A stretch of 64,000 nt of DNA, taken from positions 116,240,514 through 116,304,513 of the forward strand of contig NC_081183.1 in assembly GCF_029867415.1 (NCBI RefSeq). The letters run 5' to 3'. Source of the DNA: Vicia villosa. Taxonomy: Eukaryota > Streptophyta > Magnoliopsida > Fabales > Fabaceae. Shown piece after piece: positions 25,242-36,535 of this stretch. How positions within the stretch are numbered: the first letter of the stretch is position 1; every line of letters begins with the position of its first letter. The notes beneath the pieces were generated by a model. It saw only the letters and a list, made by a program, of their open reading frames with translations. It had not been told where the DNA came from and did no database searches. The translations under genes and the position numbers were made by a program.

Positions 25242-27237
25242 TGTAACACCCCAAATCTACCCAACGTTATATTTAAATCAGAATGCGGAAATTTCAAACA
25301 TTAAACATGAGGCATTACATTCTCAACTTATTCCAACAAACAACCAACCTATATTTGCTTTTATTATGATACATAGCATTCGGCGTTCACAACTTATAAA
25401 TCATATACAACTTTATCCAACTAAAATCAAAACTTCAATTTATAATTATTCAAGAATTATTGTAATAACAACAATTAGAAACAATTTCAACAACAAATAA
25501 TAACAACTATTCATCGTCTTATAATAACAACAACATGACCGACATAAACAATCATAATCCCATCCCGAGTGCTACGTATCAGAGCAAGACACCAATCGAC
25601 TAACAGCAACTAAAGACTTCATAAAGTTACTTCGCTTCCACAGCTATTCTTGAGTACCTGCTCAATTACCCATAATAGGTAACATCATTACAGAAGGGGT
25701 GAGATATCATACAATATAAACAGGTGTATGATAAACAGTATATTAGATTAGGATTATACAAATTCTACCACTTTACATAGCAATTATACAACAACGAGTA
25801 AGCGACTTAAATCAATACAACTTACTAGCAACAACAACTTAGTAACAACAACTTAATAACAACAACTTAGTAACAACAACTGAATAACAACAACTTAATA
25901 ACAACAACTTAGTAACAACAACTTAATAACAACAACTTAATAACAACAACTTAATAACAACAACTTAATAACAACAACTTAATAACAACAACTTAGTAAC
26001 AACGACTTGATCACAACAACAACTTAACAGTAATGACAACTTAACAGCAATAACAACTTAATGGCAATCATAACTTATAACCAACAATAACTTAATCACA
26101 AAAGCAACTTATAACCACATCAACTTATATCAAACGACAATTTATCAAATAGCAACAACAACAAAAACACGATAACAAATTAAACATCGACAACAACAAC
26201 AACGGTAACAACTTAAACATCGACAACAACAACAACGGTAACAACTTAAACATCAACAACAGCTCAAACATACAAATCGAATGTGACTCAACTATGCAAA
26301 TGCATGTGGTACCATTTGGAGTAAAACTCCCAACGTAAACATATGCCAGGTTATCGAGGCATTTCAACAACGTAAACAGGGTGCCATCAAGGCCAACGTA
26401 ATCAAGTGCCATCTAGGCCAACGTAAACAATGCAAATGTATGCATGCGACAACAACCACATAATCAAACACCGACACTGAGGCAAATTCATAAACCCCAT
26501 CCCACATACGTGTTCATCATAACCCCGGTTATAGAGTAAGAACCCCACCCTTACCTTTGGATTGGAGATTCCTCTACTCTCCCGGTTGCCATAGCTTATG
26601 CCGCCGCTTCCAACTTTTCTCCGAAAATCTGTTCTAACAACGTGCAGAGACGCACCAGAAACCTGTTCGGAAATCGTTTTGTCAGACGGACTTAAAATCA
26701 TCAAAACGAAAATCGCTCCGGTCAGAAGTTACCTCTACGAGTCTGGAACGCTGTGTCCAAGAACCGCGACGATCCAACGGTTGGATCGGGAGAAACGTTT
26801 GTTTTGCTAAGGTGTCTCACCACAGAAACTTGCTGCGAAAATTGGACTTCCCCTGGCTTTTCTCTTCCGCCATTGCTCTCTTCTTCATCTCTCCTCCAAA
26901 CCCTTATTTTCTTCGTACAGTACAACAAAAACCTATTTCTTTTCTTTTTCTTTATTTTCCAAATAATCCAAATAACTCCTATAACTCTTATTGGGCCAAT
27001 CATTCACACTTCCTCATTGCTATTTACCACACACTAATCCAACCCAATTCACTTAAATCAATTAGTCCAATAAATAAATCATATTATTCTTACTATTATC
27101 CTCCAATTAAACCGACTAAATAAATCCGACTTAAACTTAATATCTTCGATCAGCATAACAATCCAATTTCAGCTAAATCCAATAAATAATTCCTTCCATA
27201 ATTTAATTAACTAATTAATTAAATTCGGGGCGTTACA
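25242..27237 (-). mobile_element. Solo LTR, gypsy (chromovirus-like)
   Basis: A 1,996-bp sequence begins TGTAACACCCCAAATC and ends AATTCGGGGCGTTACA on the plus strand. It is flanked by a perfect 5-bp duplication CCGGG (25237-25241 and 27238-27242). On the minus strand it starts TGTAACGCCCCGAATTTAAT and ends GGGGTGTTACA, the same end wording as the 12.4-kb element, so minus is the likely orientation. There is no second LTR or internal region, hence a solo LTR left by recombination. It contains the 14-bp minisatellite at 25833-26005. Confidence 0.92.
25833..26005. repeat. 14-bp minisatellite in solo LTR
   Basis: About 12-13 tandem copies of acttaataacaaca, with g for a at the sixth base in some units. 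It is followed by looser aacaac-rich sequence and a duplicated segment near 26190-26255 (catcgacaacaacaacaacg twice). Confidence 0.9.
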
Positions 27238-27415
27238 CCGGGGAATTCTACATTTTCGGTGAAGAGGTATAACATACCGGAAACTTTGAAATTTCCGGTA
27301 ATTGAAAAAAATTCAAGAAATTTCAAATTTCCGGTAGTACTGATGCTTTTTTCCTCTTATTTTTAATATCTTTTTCTTGAATAATAAATTCGGTAAAATA
27401 AATATCCAACCTAAC

Positions 27416-27421
<6 letters not shown>

Positions 27422-27495
<74 letters not shown>
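27422..27495. repeat. (TAA)n microsatellite
   Basis: About 24 uninterrupted TAA units lie between the solo LTR and the transposase pseudogene of MULE copy 2. Open frames that read poly-Ile or poly-Tyr across it are artefacts. Confidence 0.97.
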
Positions 27496-27581
27496 TGTCA
27501 TACATATATGCATAAAAGAAAACTACAATGACTTTCTATACAGGTCTTCCTAGTGTCTAAAGTGACCCGCATAAGCTGATC

Positions 27582-29569
27582 CTATGCTTTTGCATCATCA
27601 GTACAATTATGTCTCCACTGGTCAGTTACGGGAGACAATGGAAAATCAGGTTTCAACTTTACCTGAACCCAATGATTCCCGTTGATAAAACCAATAACAA
27701 TTATTGTGTGCATACTCGTATACATAGGTGGAGCTAAGATAAGGGGAAAAGTGATGTTAAATGTCATGGGAAGGGAAACAAATACGACAATGTATTTATA
27801 ACCAATAGGGTAACCCATATCAGGAATCGTCGTCCATTTTTCCCTATCCTGCACACCCAAGTGTTCTACGCGTAACACATTCTTAACTATAGAAACATTG
27901 TCATAGAACAACTTGGAAAACAAATCAGAGTGTTGATGTACTTGAGTATCTAACTTCGTTCGTATCAAAGACCATGACTCCTCTCCCCACCCAGGTAAAG
28001 CTGTAATAAAACGGAAACCACAATTTCCATCATCACCAACATCGATAATGTCATCAATGTATGGATGTAAGAAAGCAAGAAACATTGACAGATAAATATG
28101 TTTGGAAGACTTGGTGGACAGTTGGCTACCAATGGTCTGTTGACTTGTTGTTTGTTTTGTGCATAATCTCTTCATAGTCTGACTCCCCTACGAAGCCTCA
28201 ACATGCTCCCACTGGCTAGGATCAGGATGCACGTCACTCTCTTGACCCTTTCTACTCTTCTTAACTCCCCTCTTTGACTTGTACTTCACCGGCGGTGGAC
28301 ACATTGAAGTTGTGGATGGATATGTTAGATCACGAACTTTTTTCTTCAACACCCTCTGACCTACAGTATCCAAAGTATTGAAATATCTCTTCAATTCTTC
28401 ACACTATTCTTCCAAATCCCATTTTTTACTACTCTCATCATGACCGGGCTCGTGATCTGCAATGTGCACTTTCGTCCTGAATACATGAATTGAGTCTATA
28501 GGAACAGGGTTGCCTAGAAGTTGGAAACCTGCAAGCTGACACACACACGGTAACCCATGTGTTTTTCTAATGAAGCAGCCGCATCTCTCTTTGCTAGAAC
28601 CAACAAATTTGAATACAGGATGTTGTTCCATATGACATGTTCGTGTCTTTCTAATTTCACGTACTCTTTAAATTTCATGCTCATGTTTTTTGAAATATGG
28701 AACGAACATAATAGATGAGTTGCATTTAGAAACATAGAATTCATGGCATTCATCAGTGCAAGTTCTGGGTCCATCACCATAACCTTTGGTAGAAATTTCT
28801 TTGAAGTGAATAATTCTTTGAGCTTCTCCAATGCCCATGTGAAGTTCTCCTCCCTTTCATGTTCCAAATAGGCAAAGGCAACTGAAAACATCAGTTAATA
28901 TAATACCAACAATCTCAAGCACTGGTATCCGGTACCTGCACGATTGAAATGCACATAAGTAATCAGCTCACTAAACATCCACAACAGATTTTATGATGTG
29001 AAAAATAAAGTCACTTACCTATTTGTCTTGTATGTACAATCAAATATTAAAACCAAATGAAACATATGCAACAACTTCACAGAATCAGGATGTGTCCAGA
29101 AGATATCAGCTACAATATTTGAGTTGTCCCTATTTCTAGTCCAACACATGTATTTATATTTGTGAAGAAGGCTCAATAAAATTTGCAATTCAGTCAATGT
29201 ACCTCTTTTGCCTACTCTGTATGTTGATCTAGCTTTATACACTTGAATAATGGTCGTGAGGTTTTCTAGATCTTTGTCTTTCAAAGCAGCAATTATGTAC
29301 CTAGGAGCCATATGATACTTCGTCACGTCATTCACAAACTCTCTTTCATGACCTTTTAAACGACCCAATATATTGTGGCCTTCCAGATCATTTTCTACTC
29401 TATGATTATGCATCCCACATCTAACCACCACCTTCCAATCAGAACCACTTGGAATAGATCTCAGTCTAAACGAACATTTAACCTTCTTACTATAAATGCC
29501 ATCAGAGGAACTAATGGTTTCAGATGCATTTTTTTTCTTTTGTAATTTTCTCCTCTTTTCACAATCCAT
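27582..29569 (-). pseudogene. MULE transposase, SWIM finger and OTU-like protease
   Basis: Order on the minus strand: a FAR1-like DNA-binding N-terminus (29015-29569; Cys/His pattern CSFRL to GMHNH); the first catalytic Asp in LIFDCTYKTNR; an 83-bp intron at 28936-29018 (GTAAGT to GCAG); YRIPVLEIVG; a frameshift; then FSVAFAYLEHEREENFTWAL and VMVMDPELALMNAMN (28514-28891). A deletion removes the middle. The SWIM finger is CGCFIRKTHGLPCVC near 28560-28590. The tail holds two in-frame TAG stops (about 28404 and 28190) and an OTU-like protease (27582-28175) with DVGDDGNCGFRF and GNHWVQVKL, so its Cys and His are kept. Copy 1 has sense codons at both stop positions. It is a dead transposase, but the OTU module is open for 197 codons. 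Confidence 0.87.
28936..29018 (-). other. Intron in MULE copy 2 transposase
   Basis: GTAAGTGAC to CGTGCAG; removing it joins CTYKTN-R to YRIPVLEIVG, the expected continuation of the DDE domain. Confidence 0.82.
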
Positions 29570-30367
29570 GATTAATTTACCCTTCCTCCCTCGTATTCCA
29601 TTAGCAGAATCAAAACGAATAGTAACAACAGCGATACCATATTCTTTACCAATAGATTGTGCTCATGCTAAAACTTCTGATCGGGAGTTAAAAATCTGTA
29701 AATTGCAGCGCACAATTATTAAACGTATCAATCAATTTCATAAATGACAAAAATCAATTAAAACTGCATTATTTCAAATTGAAACATACCGTATATGTGT
29801 TGAAGAACTTCGTATAATATGTACATGAGTCTGTAAAAGATGCTGTCGGCGCTGGACCACATAGATACAAAATGTCATCTGCAGACATACCGAAAATTTC
29901 AACTTACTGGGAAATTTCTGGTATTCTGGAAATTTGAAATTTTCGATAGTATGAGTCTTCCCAGAAATTTCGGAAATTTCCGGTATTCCTCAAATATTTT
30001 TGAAATCGCCTCGGAAATTATGAAAAATCTGGTAAATCGCCCCGAAAATTCTAAAATTTCTAATAATTCGCTACGAGAAATTTACCAAACTCAAACAATT
30101 TTCAATATAAATGCTTTGCCTGCAACCGGAAATTTTGTTTTGCTTACCAGAAATTTCTATTTTCACCCCTACACCATAATTGTAAATTTTATTTGACAAA
30201 AATAATTTTTTAAAGGGTAAATAGTATCAAGGTTTTTTCGAAATAAATGAAATTGGAGGTGTCCGGTCTAATTGGGGGTGCCAGCTTAAATTCTCCAAAT
30301 CAAACATGTAAAAAAAACCAAACACTGATATGCTACTACTACGGAGTGAGTGCGACTCACAGAGAAA

Positions 30368-30373
30368 ATGTAA
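30368..30373 (+). promoter_or_regulatory. Minimal uORF AUG-UAA in PAP28-like leader
   Basis: ATGTAA lies 35 bases before the main start codon (30409). A start codon followed directly by a stop is the minimal upstream ORF known from the boron-regulated NIP5;1 leader in Arabidopsis. It matters only if transcription starts upstream of it, which is likely but not shown. Confidence 0.45.
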
Positions 30374-30408
30374 GAAAAAGAAGAGAAAAAAAAAAAAGAA
30401 AAAAGAAA

Positions 30409-33400
30409 ATGGTTTCTGACAGCAAAAAACCAGAAAAAAACTGGAAACACTCTCTACTCTACCTCACCTTCATCATCACAATCATTCACCTCATACACCA
30501 AACCAATTTCTCACGCAAACTATCAATCGGCAACGAAACAGTGCGTATCAAGAAAACCTCCGATCTTCCTCTCCGGTTCCGTTCCGACGGTACCTTCAAA
30601 ATCCTCCAAGTCCGTTCCTCTCATTTTCCAAAGCATGAAGAAAAATCTCGATTGTTCAATTTGTAATATTTAATTTTGGTTTGTTTGGTGATGTATAGGT
30701 TGCTGATATGCATTATGGAAATGGAATGGTAACAAGGTGCAGGGACGTGTTGGCTTCTGAGTTCGAGTTTTGTTCTGATCTTAATACTACAAGGTTTTTG
30801 AAACGGATTATTCAAGCTGAGAGTCCTGATTTTATTGCATTTACCGGTAATTTGTTGATCCGAGTTCATTTGTTTATTTTTGGCTTGTTAATTTTCAGTT
30901 TTTAACAAAAAATAAAATAAATTTAAATTGTTTTCAGTAGATATATTAGAAGAACTTACAAAATTAAGTTTAAAATAATATATAAAAAATGTAATAAGCT
31001 GTTTTGATTAAGTCTCTCAAATTGTATCACAAAAATTGGCACTAATTAAGCTCAAATAAGCCCATCCAAACAAGCCCTATATCTAAAGAAGGTTTAGATA
31101 AACCTTCCATTTATGTGAGAGAAATGGTGAAGAATTTTAGGTGATGAATACTAAACCCATCTTTATCCTTTTAATTTTTGGAGGATTTTAAACATACAAA
31201 GAAGTCTACACTAATAATGGTTCATAGTTCTAGGCTGTCAAAGCTCCGGAACTTATCCTACAAAAAGGAACTTACAAGTTTATCCTACTAAAAACTATCA
31301 CTCATTGAATTTCAATTTTTTACTACCTTGAACCTTTCAGTGTTAGCTATTTGTTGCTGGAGATAAATAAGAAGACGTTGATATGAACTTGGAATTACTG
31401 TTTGGGAAATTATGCTCTAGTTTCTACAATCATAAGTAGCCCTCTAATTAGATTTAACAACTGGAGAATGCTGATGAGCAGCAATCTAGTCTTGTCCCAA
31501 GACTCAGTCCTTATTCCTTCGAATTCCTCTCTGCTTTCCCGTTTAGCATGTACCAACTGAGTACCTCCAACAGCAAACTTTACTTTATTCAACTTCTCTA
31601 ATGTCTATTTTTCTTCAGGTGACTTTAGGGAACTTGCTAACTCTGTCCATTCTAACATACACTAAAATTCAGCTAACTTTCAGTCCCACTCTTCTTTGTT
31701 TGAATTATATACTTTGCCTAAGGGTCAATCACACTTCCTGTCATTTCATAGAGCCAAGCAGAGTTGTGCTATGTAAATTAAGAGGCAGAACCTTCTAGGA
31801 AACAACAGTCAGATGTTTCTTACAGAGAAGAAACAATTATAAACGGCTTTCCATGTTGCAAGTAATGCATATTTGCAAACTATATGGCACTATAAGCAGA
31901 CCTAGGGAAATATTTGTTTCTCTTAGTGCTTTATTTTATAGGTCTAACAAAGTAGGGTGACAATGACAAAGTAGCTCTTTGGAGTGCATTTTTGGAGAAT
32001 CTATTAAGATCTGTACTTGCTTGTTTAGCAAATCATATCTCTTAACTATATAGAAGTAAAGATAAGAATAGAATTCATATGCAACCTATTACATTTGGCT
32101 TGACTAGAATAAAAATGACCAAATGAAATGGAGTAAAAGTGGGTTCTAACTTAGGATATACTTACTGAATTCAAGCCCTTGCGCCTTGATGGACCAACTT
32201 GTTTAATTGATTATTTTATTTCAGTTTGTAAGAATTCTATATTTCTATTGATTGATAGAGATAATTCTTAAGTGAGTTCTTCTGTTTTATGTCTTATATA
32301 TTTTCTAAACTGAAATACAACTCGTGTGATCTATTTATTGACTCACACAGCTAACTACATCAGTTAGTTAGCTCCTAGATCTTAGGGATTAGTTTTCTAG
32401 ATTCTAGGGATTAGTTAGGAACAGTCGTACGAGGCAAGTATACTGTGCAACTAGGGCACAGTAGCTACTAGGGGTGGCAAAACGGGCCGCCCGCCCCGTC
32501 TTATGCCTGCCAAAAAATGAGCGGGGCGGGCATGCCCGCCAAGTAAAATGGGCATAAAAGTCATGCCCGTCCCGCCAAGATAACGGATTGGCGGGCGGCA
32601 GGCTTACCCGCCTATTTTTATTTATATTTTTTTAATAGATTAATAGACATTTTTTACCTTTTAATTAAACTTTTCACTTATTTTTTAAAACAATTTTTTA
32701 TAAAAACAACTTTTTAACAAATTTACTTAAAAAAATATTACATATATTTATAAATAAATGTATAAAATAAACCATCAAGAATTGCAATTACTATAATTAA
32801 TTAAAAAAAGAGTGAGTTTTGGAGAAGGGGCGGACTTTGGCGGGCGGCGAGTTTTGGCGGGGCGGATATGGCGGGCGGCGGGTATTAGCGGGATGGGCTT
32901 TGGCGAGCGGCGGACCTAAAATCCCAACCCGCCATTTTTTGGCGGATGCGCGTGCCGGCCCGGCGAGCCACGGCCCGTTTTGCCACCCCCAGTAGCTACA
33001 ATAGAAATTATGTTATATTAGTTCCTTTAATACAGTTGTAGCAATATCCGGAGAGGCTTTTCCCTTTCTAAGGATTCAGTTCTAGTAGCAGCATTTGAAC
33101 CATTCTTGGGCTGAAAATTAATTCTTCCAGCTTATACCATTACAATCTAAGTGGTTGAGCGCGAGTCGTTAATGCACTTTGTGTAAGGTTGAATTGGTAG
33201 TAACCATGTAACATGTTTGATCTAGGGGTGTTCGTGGTTTATAAACTGCACTGAACCGAACCATATAAATAGTTTAGTTCAGTTTTTAATAGCCACATTA
33301 ATAACAATTCAGTTAACTATTAAAACAGTTTTAATTCAGTTATAAACGGGTTTAAACCAGTTTGTATATATAAATTGGTTTAAAACCAGTTTGTAGTTGT

Positions 33401-35705
33401 AAACTAGTTTTATAGAAAAAATTATTTTTTAAAGAAAATTTAAAATCGTTTTAGAATCAATTTATTTTGAAATTTTAATTCCCCCAACCTTTTCTTTTTG
33501 CAGGCATAGAATGTCAAAAAAAATATAATTTTCTATTTCTTTTTGCATAAATGAGCAAATAAAAAACAATAAAAAAAAGTTGACAGATGAAATTTAATTT
33601 ACAATTTTTATTGTTATTCTATGAAAAGAGCACGAGCATGATAGAAGAATATAAAAGGATTCTGAAATGTGCTAACATAGGTGGTATTTACATCTTGCTG
33701 TGATATAGAGGGAGGTATAATTATAATCATAAAAATTGAATATATAAGTAGATCGATAATTTTCGATTGATGGTAAGGAGTTGAAAGAAAACGAAGTGAA
33801 CAATACTTTAGTGTTAGATTGGGTTAAGAGGAAAGAAAAAAAATCGCATGGCAAATTTAATGAAATAATTTAATATAAACCACTTATTTTAATTGCTCTC
33901 AGACACTAAAGTTTAAATTGTTCTCGAACACTACATTTACATTTGATAAATTTCATTTATTTGGAGGCATTAAATTTTCTTGGGGAAGCAAACTTTATTG
34001 ATGACTTGTATGAGATCATTAAATTATTAACAAATTGATTATTAAGATAAAAAAACTGATTTGTTACATTTAATTGGAATTGATTAATCAAGATAAAAAA
34101 AATATTCATATTTTCAGTCAAATAAATTAATTATTAATTTGCAATTTGGAAAGGAAAAATTGACACCATATAATAAAGATAGTATAAAATTTGCTATATT
34201 CAGCCTTCATAATATATAATATATAGGAGTTATTTTTTTTAATTTTTGAAAATTTGTAAAAATATTAAAAAATAAATTAGTTAAACAGTTCAAAGAAGTT
34301 TAAACCGGTTTATAAACTTAAATTTGGTTAACTGAATTGTTTATAATATATGATTCAGTTCATTAACCATTTAAACGATTTAGGTTTTTTTTGGTTCAAT
34401 CCAATTCAATTTAGTTATATGGTTTAGTTAACCATATGACTAGAGCACTTCTTAACTGGACATTACTTATAACCTTGCCGAATTCTTGATTACTAAAATC
34501 TTTTTCCTCTGGAAACTGGAGGCTTAAGATAAAAAAAGAAATATACCATTACTAATTCTGTACAATATCTGACATGGCTGGGGTAAACATGATTGCTCTT
34601 CAGGTGTCTCTTTGTCTTTAACGTTATAGCCATGTGATATTTGAATGTATTTAATTTATTTTATGCTGACTGTGTTTGTATATTTTCTGAATGTGCCTCA
34701 TTGACATGGATTCAGTTATTGGTATTAGGAGATAATATATTTGGATCAAGCAGCTCTGATGCTGCCGAATCTATGTTTCAAGCCTTTGGTCCGGCCATGG
34801 AATCAAGACTTCCTTGGGCTGCAATTTTGGGAAACCATGACCAAGAATCAAGTCTGAATCGTGAAGAATTAATGTCCTTAATATCCCTTATGGACTATTC
34901 AGTTTCCCAGATCAATCCGTCAGATGCTAAAATTGATGGTTTTGGAAATTATAACCTAAGAGTATATGGTGCCCCAGGTTCCATGCTGGCAAATAGTAGT
35001 GTTTTGAATCTTTTCTTTCTTGACAGCGGCGACAGGGTTGTTTATCAGGGAATTCGAACTTATGATTGGATCAAGGACTCTCAACTTCATTGGCTGCGTC
35101 ATGTATCTCAGGAACCCCAGGTAATAATGCAATTACGCGCTTCTTCTATTATTCGTGACATGAACTTTCTTTTCCCTTGAGGGAAGTTTCCCAATTCCCA
35201 CATCCCATTAACATTTTGCAGGTCACACTAACAGGGACAAGAGCAGGATCCTCTTCAATCTACTCCTGATCATGATTCTACCCCAATTACACCGCCAGCA
35301 CTTGCGTTTTTTCATGTTCCGATCCCAGAAGTTCGGAATCTGTTTTACAAAAAGATTGTTGGTCAATTTCAAGAAGGTGTAGCTTGTTCACGGGTGAACT
35401 CACCGGTCTTGCCAACGCTTGTCTCGATGGGAAATGTGAAGGCTGTATTCATAGGCCACGACCATAAAAATGACTTTTGTGGAAACTTGGATGGCATATG
35501 GTTTTGTTACGGCGGCGGCTTTGGTTATCATGGCTATGGAAAAGCGGGGTGGCCAAGAAGAGCAAGGATTATACTTGCTGAACTTGAGAAGGGAACAAAT
35601 TCTTGGACAACGGTGCAGAGAATTAAAACATGGAAACGACTTGATGATGAGAAGATGAGCAAGATCGATGAACAAATCCTATGGGATCGATTGGTTTCTA
35701 GATGA
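30409..35705 (+). CDS. PAP28: Purple acid phosphatase 28-like
   Basis: A metallophosphatase of the low-molecular-weight plant PAP group, closest in wording to Arabidopsis PAP28. Exons are 30409-30609, 30699-30846, 34729-35120 and 35235-35705, giving 403 residues, about the usual length. All introns have GT-AG ends and phases agree. The N-terminus has a hydrophobic segment (SLLYLTFIITIIHLIH, residues about 14-29), a likely signal peptide or anchor, so the enzyme is probably secreted or vacuolar. Metal-site motifs in order: VADMHYG, FTGDNIFG, LGNHDQES, FFHVPIPE and FIGHDHKNDFCG, followed by GFGYHGYGKAGW. These support phosphate-ester hydrolysis at a dinuclear metal site, although database names sometimes call PAP28 probable inactive. 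The ATG at 30409 is chosen because it precedes the signal segment; an upstream in-frame start at 30247 lies in the MULE end. A MULE ends 112 bp upstream. Confidence 0.93.
30847..34728 (+). other. PAP28-like intron 2 (3.9 kb)
   Basis: Splice ends are ACCG-GTAATT and TATTAG-GA. It contains the hAT MITE at 32469-32991. From about 33222 to 34440 it holds AT-rich sequence full of GTTTAAACC/AACCAGTTT wording starting ctaggggtgttcg, which resembles a degenerate dispersed repeat, but no matching right terminus was found. The rest (31000-32460) shows no gene. Confidence 0.7.
32469..32991. mobile_element. hAT-type MITE, GC-rich, in PAP28-like intron
   Basis: A 523-bp element with 21-bp terminal inverted repeats (TAGGGGTGGCAAAACGGGCC at the left, complement TGGGGGTGGCAAAACGGGCC at the right) and a perfect 8-bp target duplication GTAGCTAC (32461-32468 and 32992-32999). 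It has no coding capacity. Both arms are rich in GGCGGGCGG-type sequence and flank an AT-rich centre, so it could fold back on itself. Confidence 0.93.
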
Positions 35706-36535
35706 CCATGGTGGTATTATTCTGCTGCCTACCACATTGCACGTACAGTATCTGCAATTCTGCATTGTATTTATGTATAACATTGATGTTCACCGTAATA
35801 AGTAGTAATACAATTTTTTTGATTTGAGATTAATTTTGATGCGTGCTGTTAGTCTAAAACTTTTTATATCAACCAACTACAAATCATTGTTTGTACAACT
35901 TTTGAGTAGACATGATTGAAATCAAATAATTTCAATGATCAAACAATTATTATTGGTTGATTGTATAAAAGTCTCTAAAATGATCAATTAAATCTCTGTT
36001 CATGTCTCTACAATGATGAAAAGCGAGTGTTATAGTTTTGTAAATTATATGATTTCATGAATGAAACTAGAAGCTCTAGTTTCGGATTGTGGTCACCTAA
36101 ATCGATTGTCGTGTTTTTGATTATCCAGATAATGTGTTTGATAAACTGTATTTCCAAAAGTTGTTGTGTTTGATAAATTAACATAAATTAACCTCAATCA
36201 TTGTTATGACATACATTAAAAATGTTACATTACATAAATACATTAACGTAAATCTAACATTACATTTCATTATTAAGTGATGGTCGAGAACGTTTCAACA
36301 TCTTAAGAATATCTTCGGTGGATCGCACAATCTTCACATCCATCTTGATCAGACCTTTAGTTTTGTAACGGTGAAATATATTGTTGTCAATTGAGGGTGA
36401 ACAATAATAGAGCTTCACAACACTTCGACTGACTGGATACAAAATCTCTAATATAGATTTTAATTCGATAAGACGGTGATCTATGTGAACCTAAATTCAA
36501 GTGGGGGCTTCTCGCTATTGAAGTAGACAATGAGA
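35706..36535. other. PAP28-like 3' flank
   Basis: It contains the presumed 3' UTR; aataagtagtaatac near 35797 could serve as a poly(A) signal region. No other gene is recognised before the copia relic. Confidence 0.4.

Larger units (their letters stand above)
25068..30296 (-). mobile_element. MULE copy 2 (FAR1-type with OTU domain)
   Basis: It is bounded by inverted ends: GAGAAATTAATCTCCCACC at 25068, and at 30296 the complement GGAGAATTTAAGCTGGCACC, each followed by CCCCCAATTA and a second CACC block (about 42 bp, imperfect). Subterminal AAATTTCCGGTA-type motifs occur at 25130-25235, 27240-27340 and 29880-30150. A solo LTR (25242-27237) has been inserted into the left subterminal region; without it the element is about 3.2 kb. 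It encodes a minus-strand transposase pseudogene. No convincing 9-bp target duplication was found. The right end lies 112 bp upstream of the PAP28-like start codon. Confidence 0.78.

Noticed and set aside
25833..26005. CRISPR-like array
   Set aside because: Direct 14-bp tandem repeats without spacers, in a plant solo LTR; a minisatellite.
27313..27513. Poly-Ile and poly-Tyr ORFs
   Set aside because: Translation of the (TAA)n tract.
30247..30408. Upstream in-frame start for the PAP28-like protein
   Set aside because: It would add 54 residues translated from the MULE end; the ATG at 30409 directly precedes the signal-like segment and fits the family length.
33222..34440. Possible hAT-like element starting ctaggggtgttcg
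   Set aside because: The left end resembles known dispersed repeats, but no matching right terminus or duplication was found.
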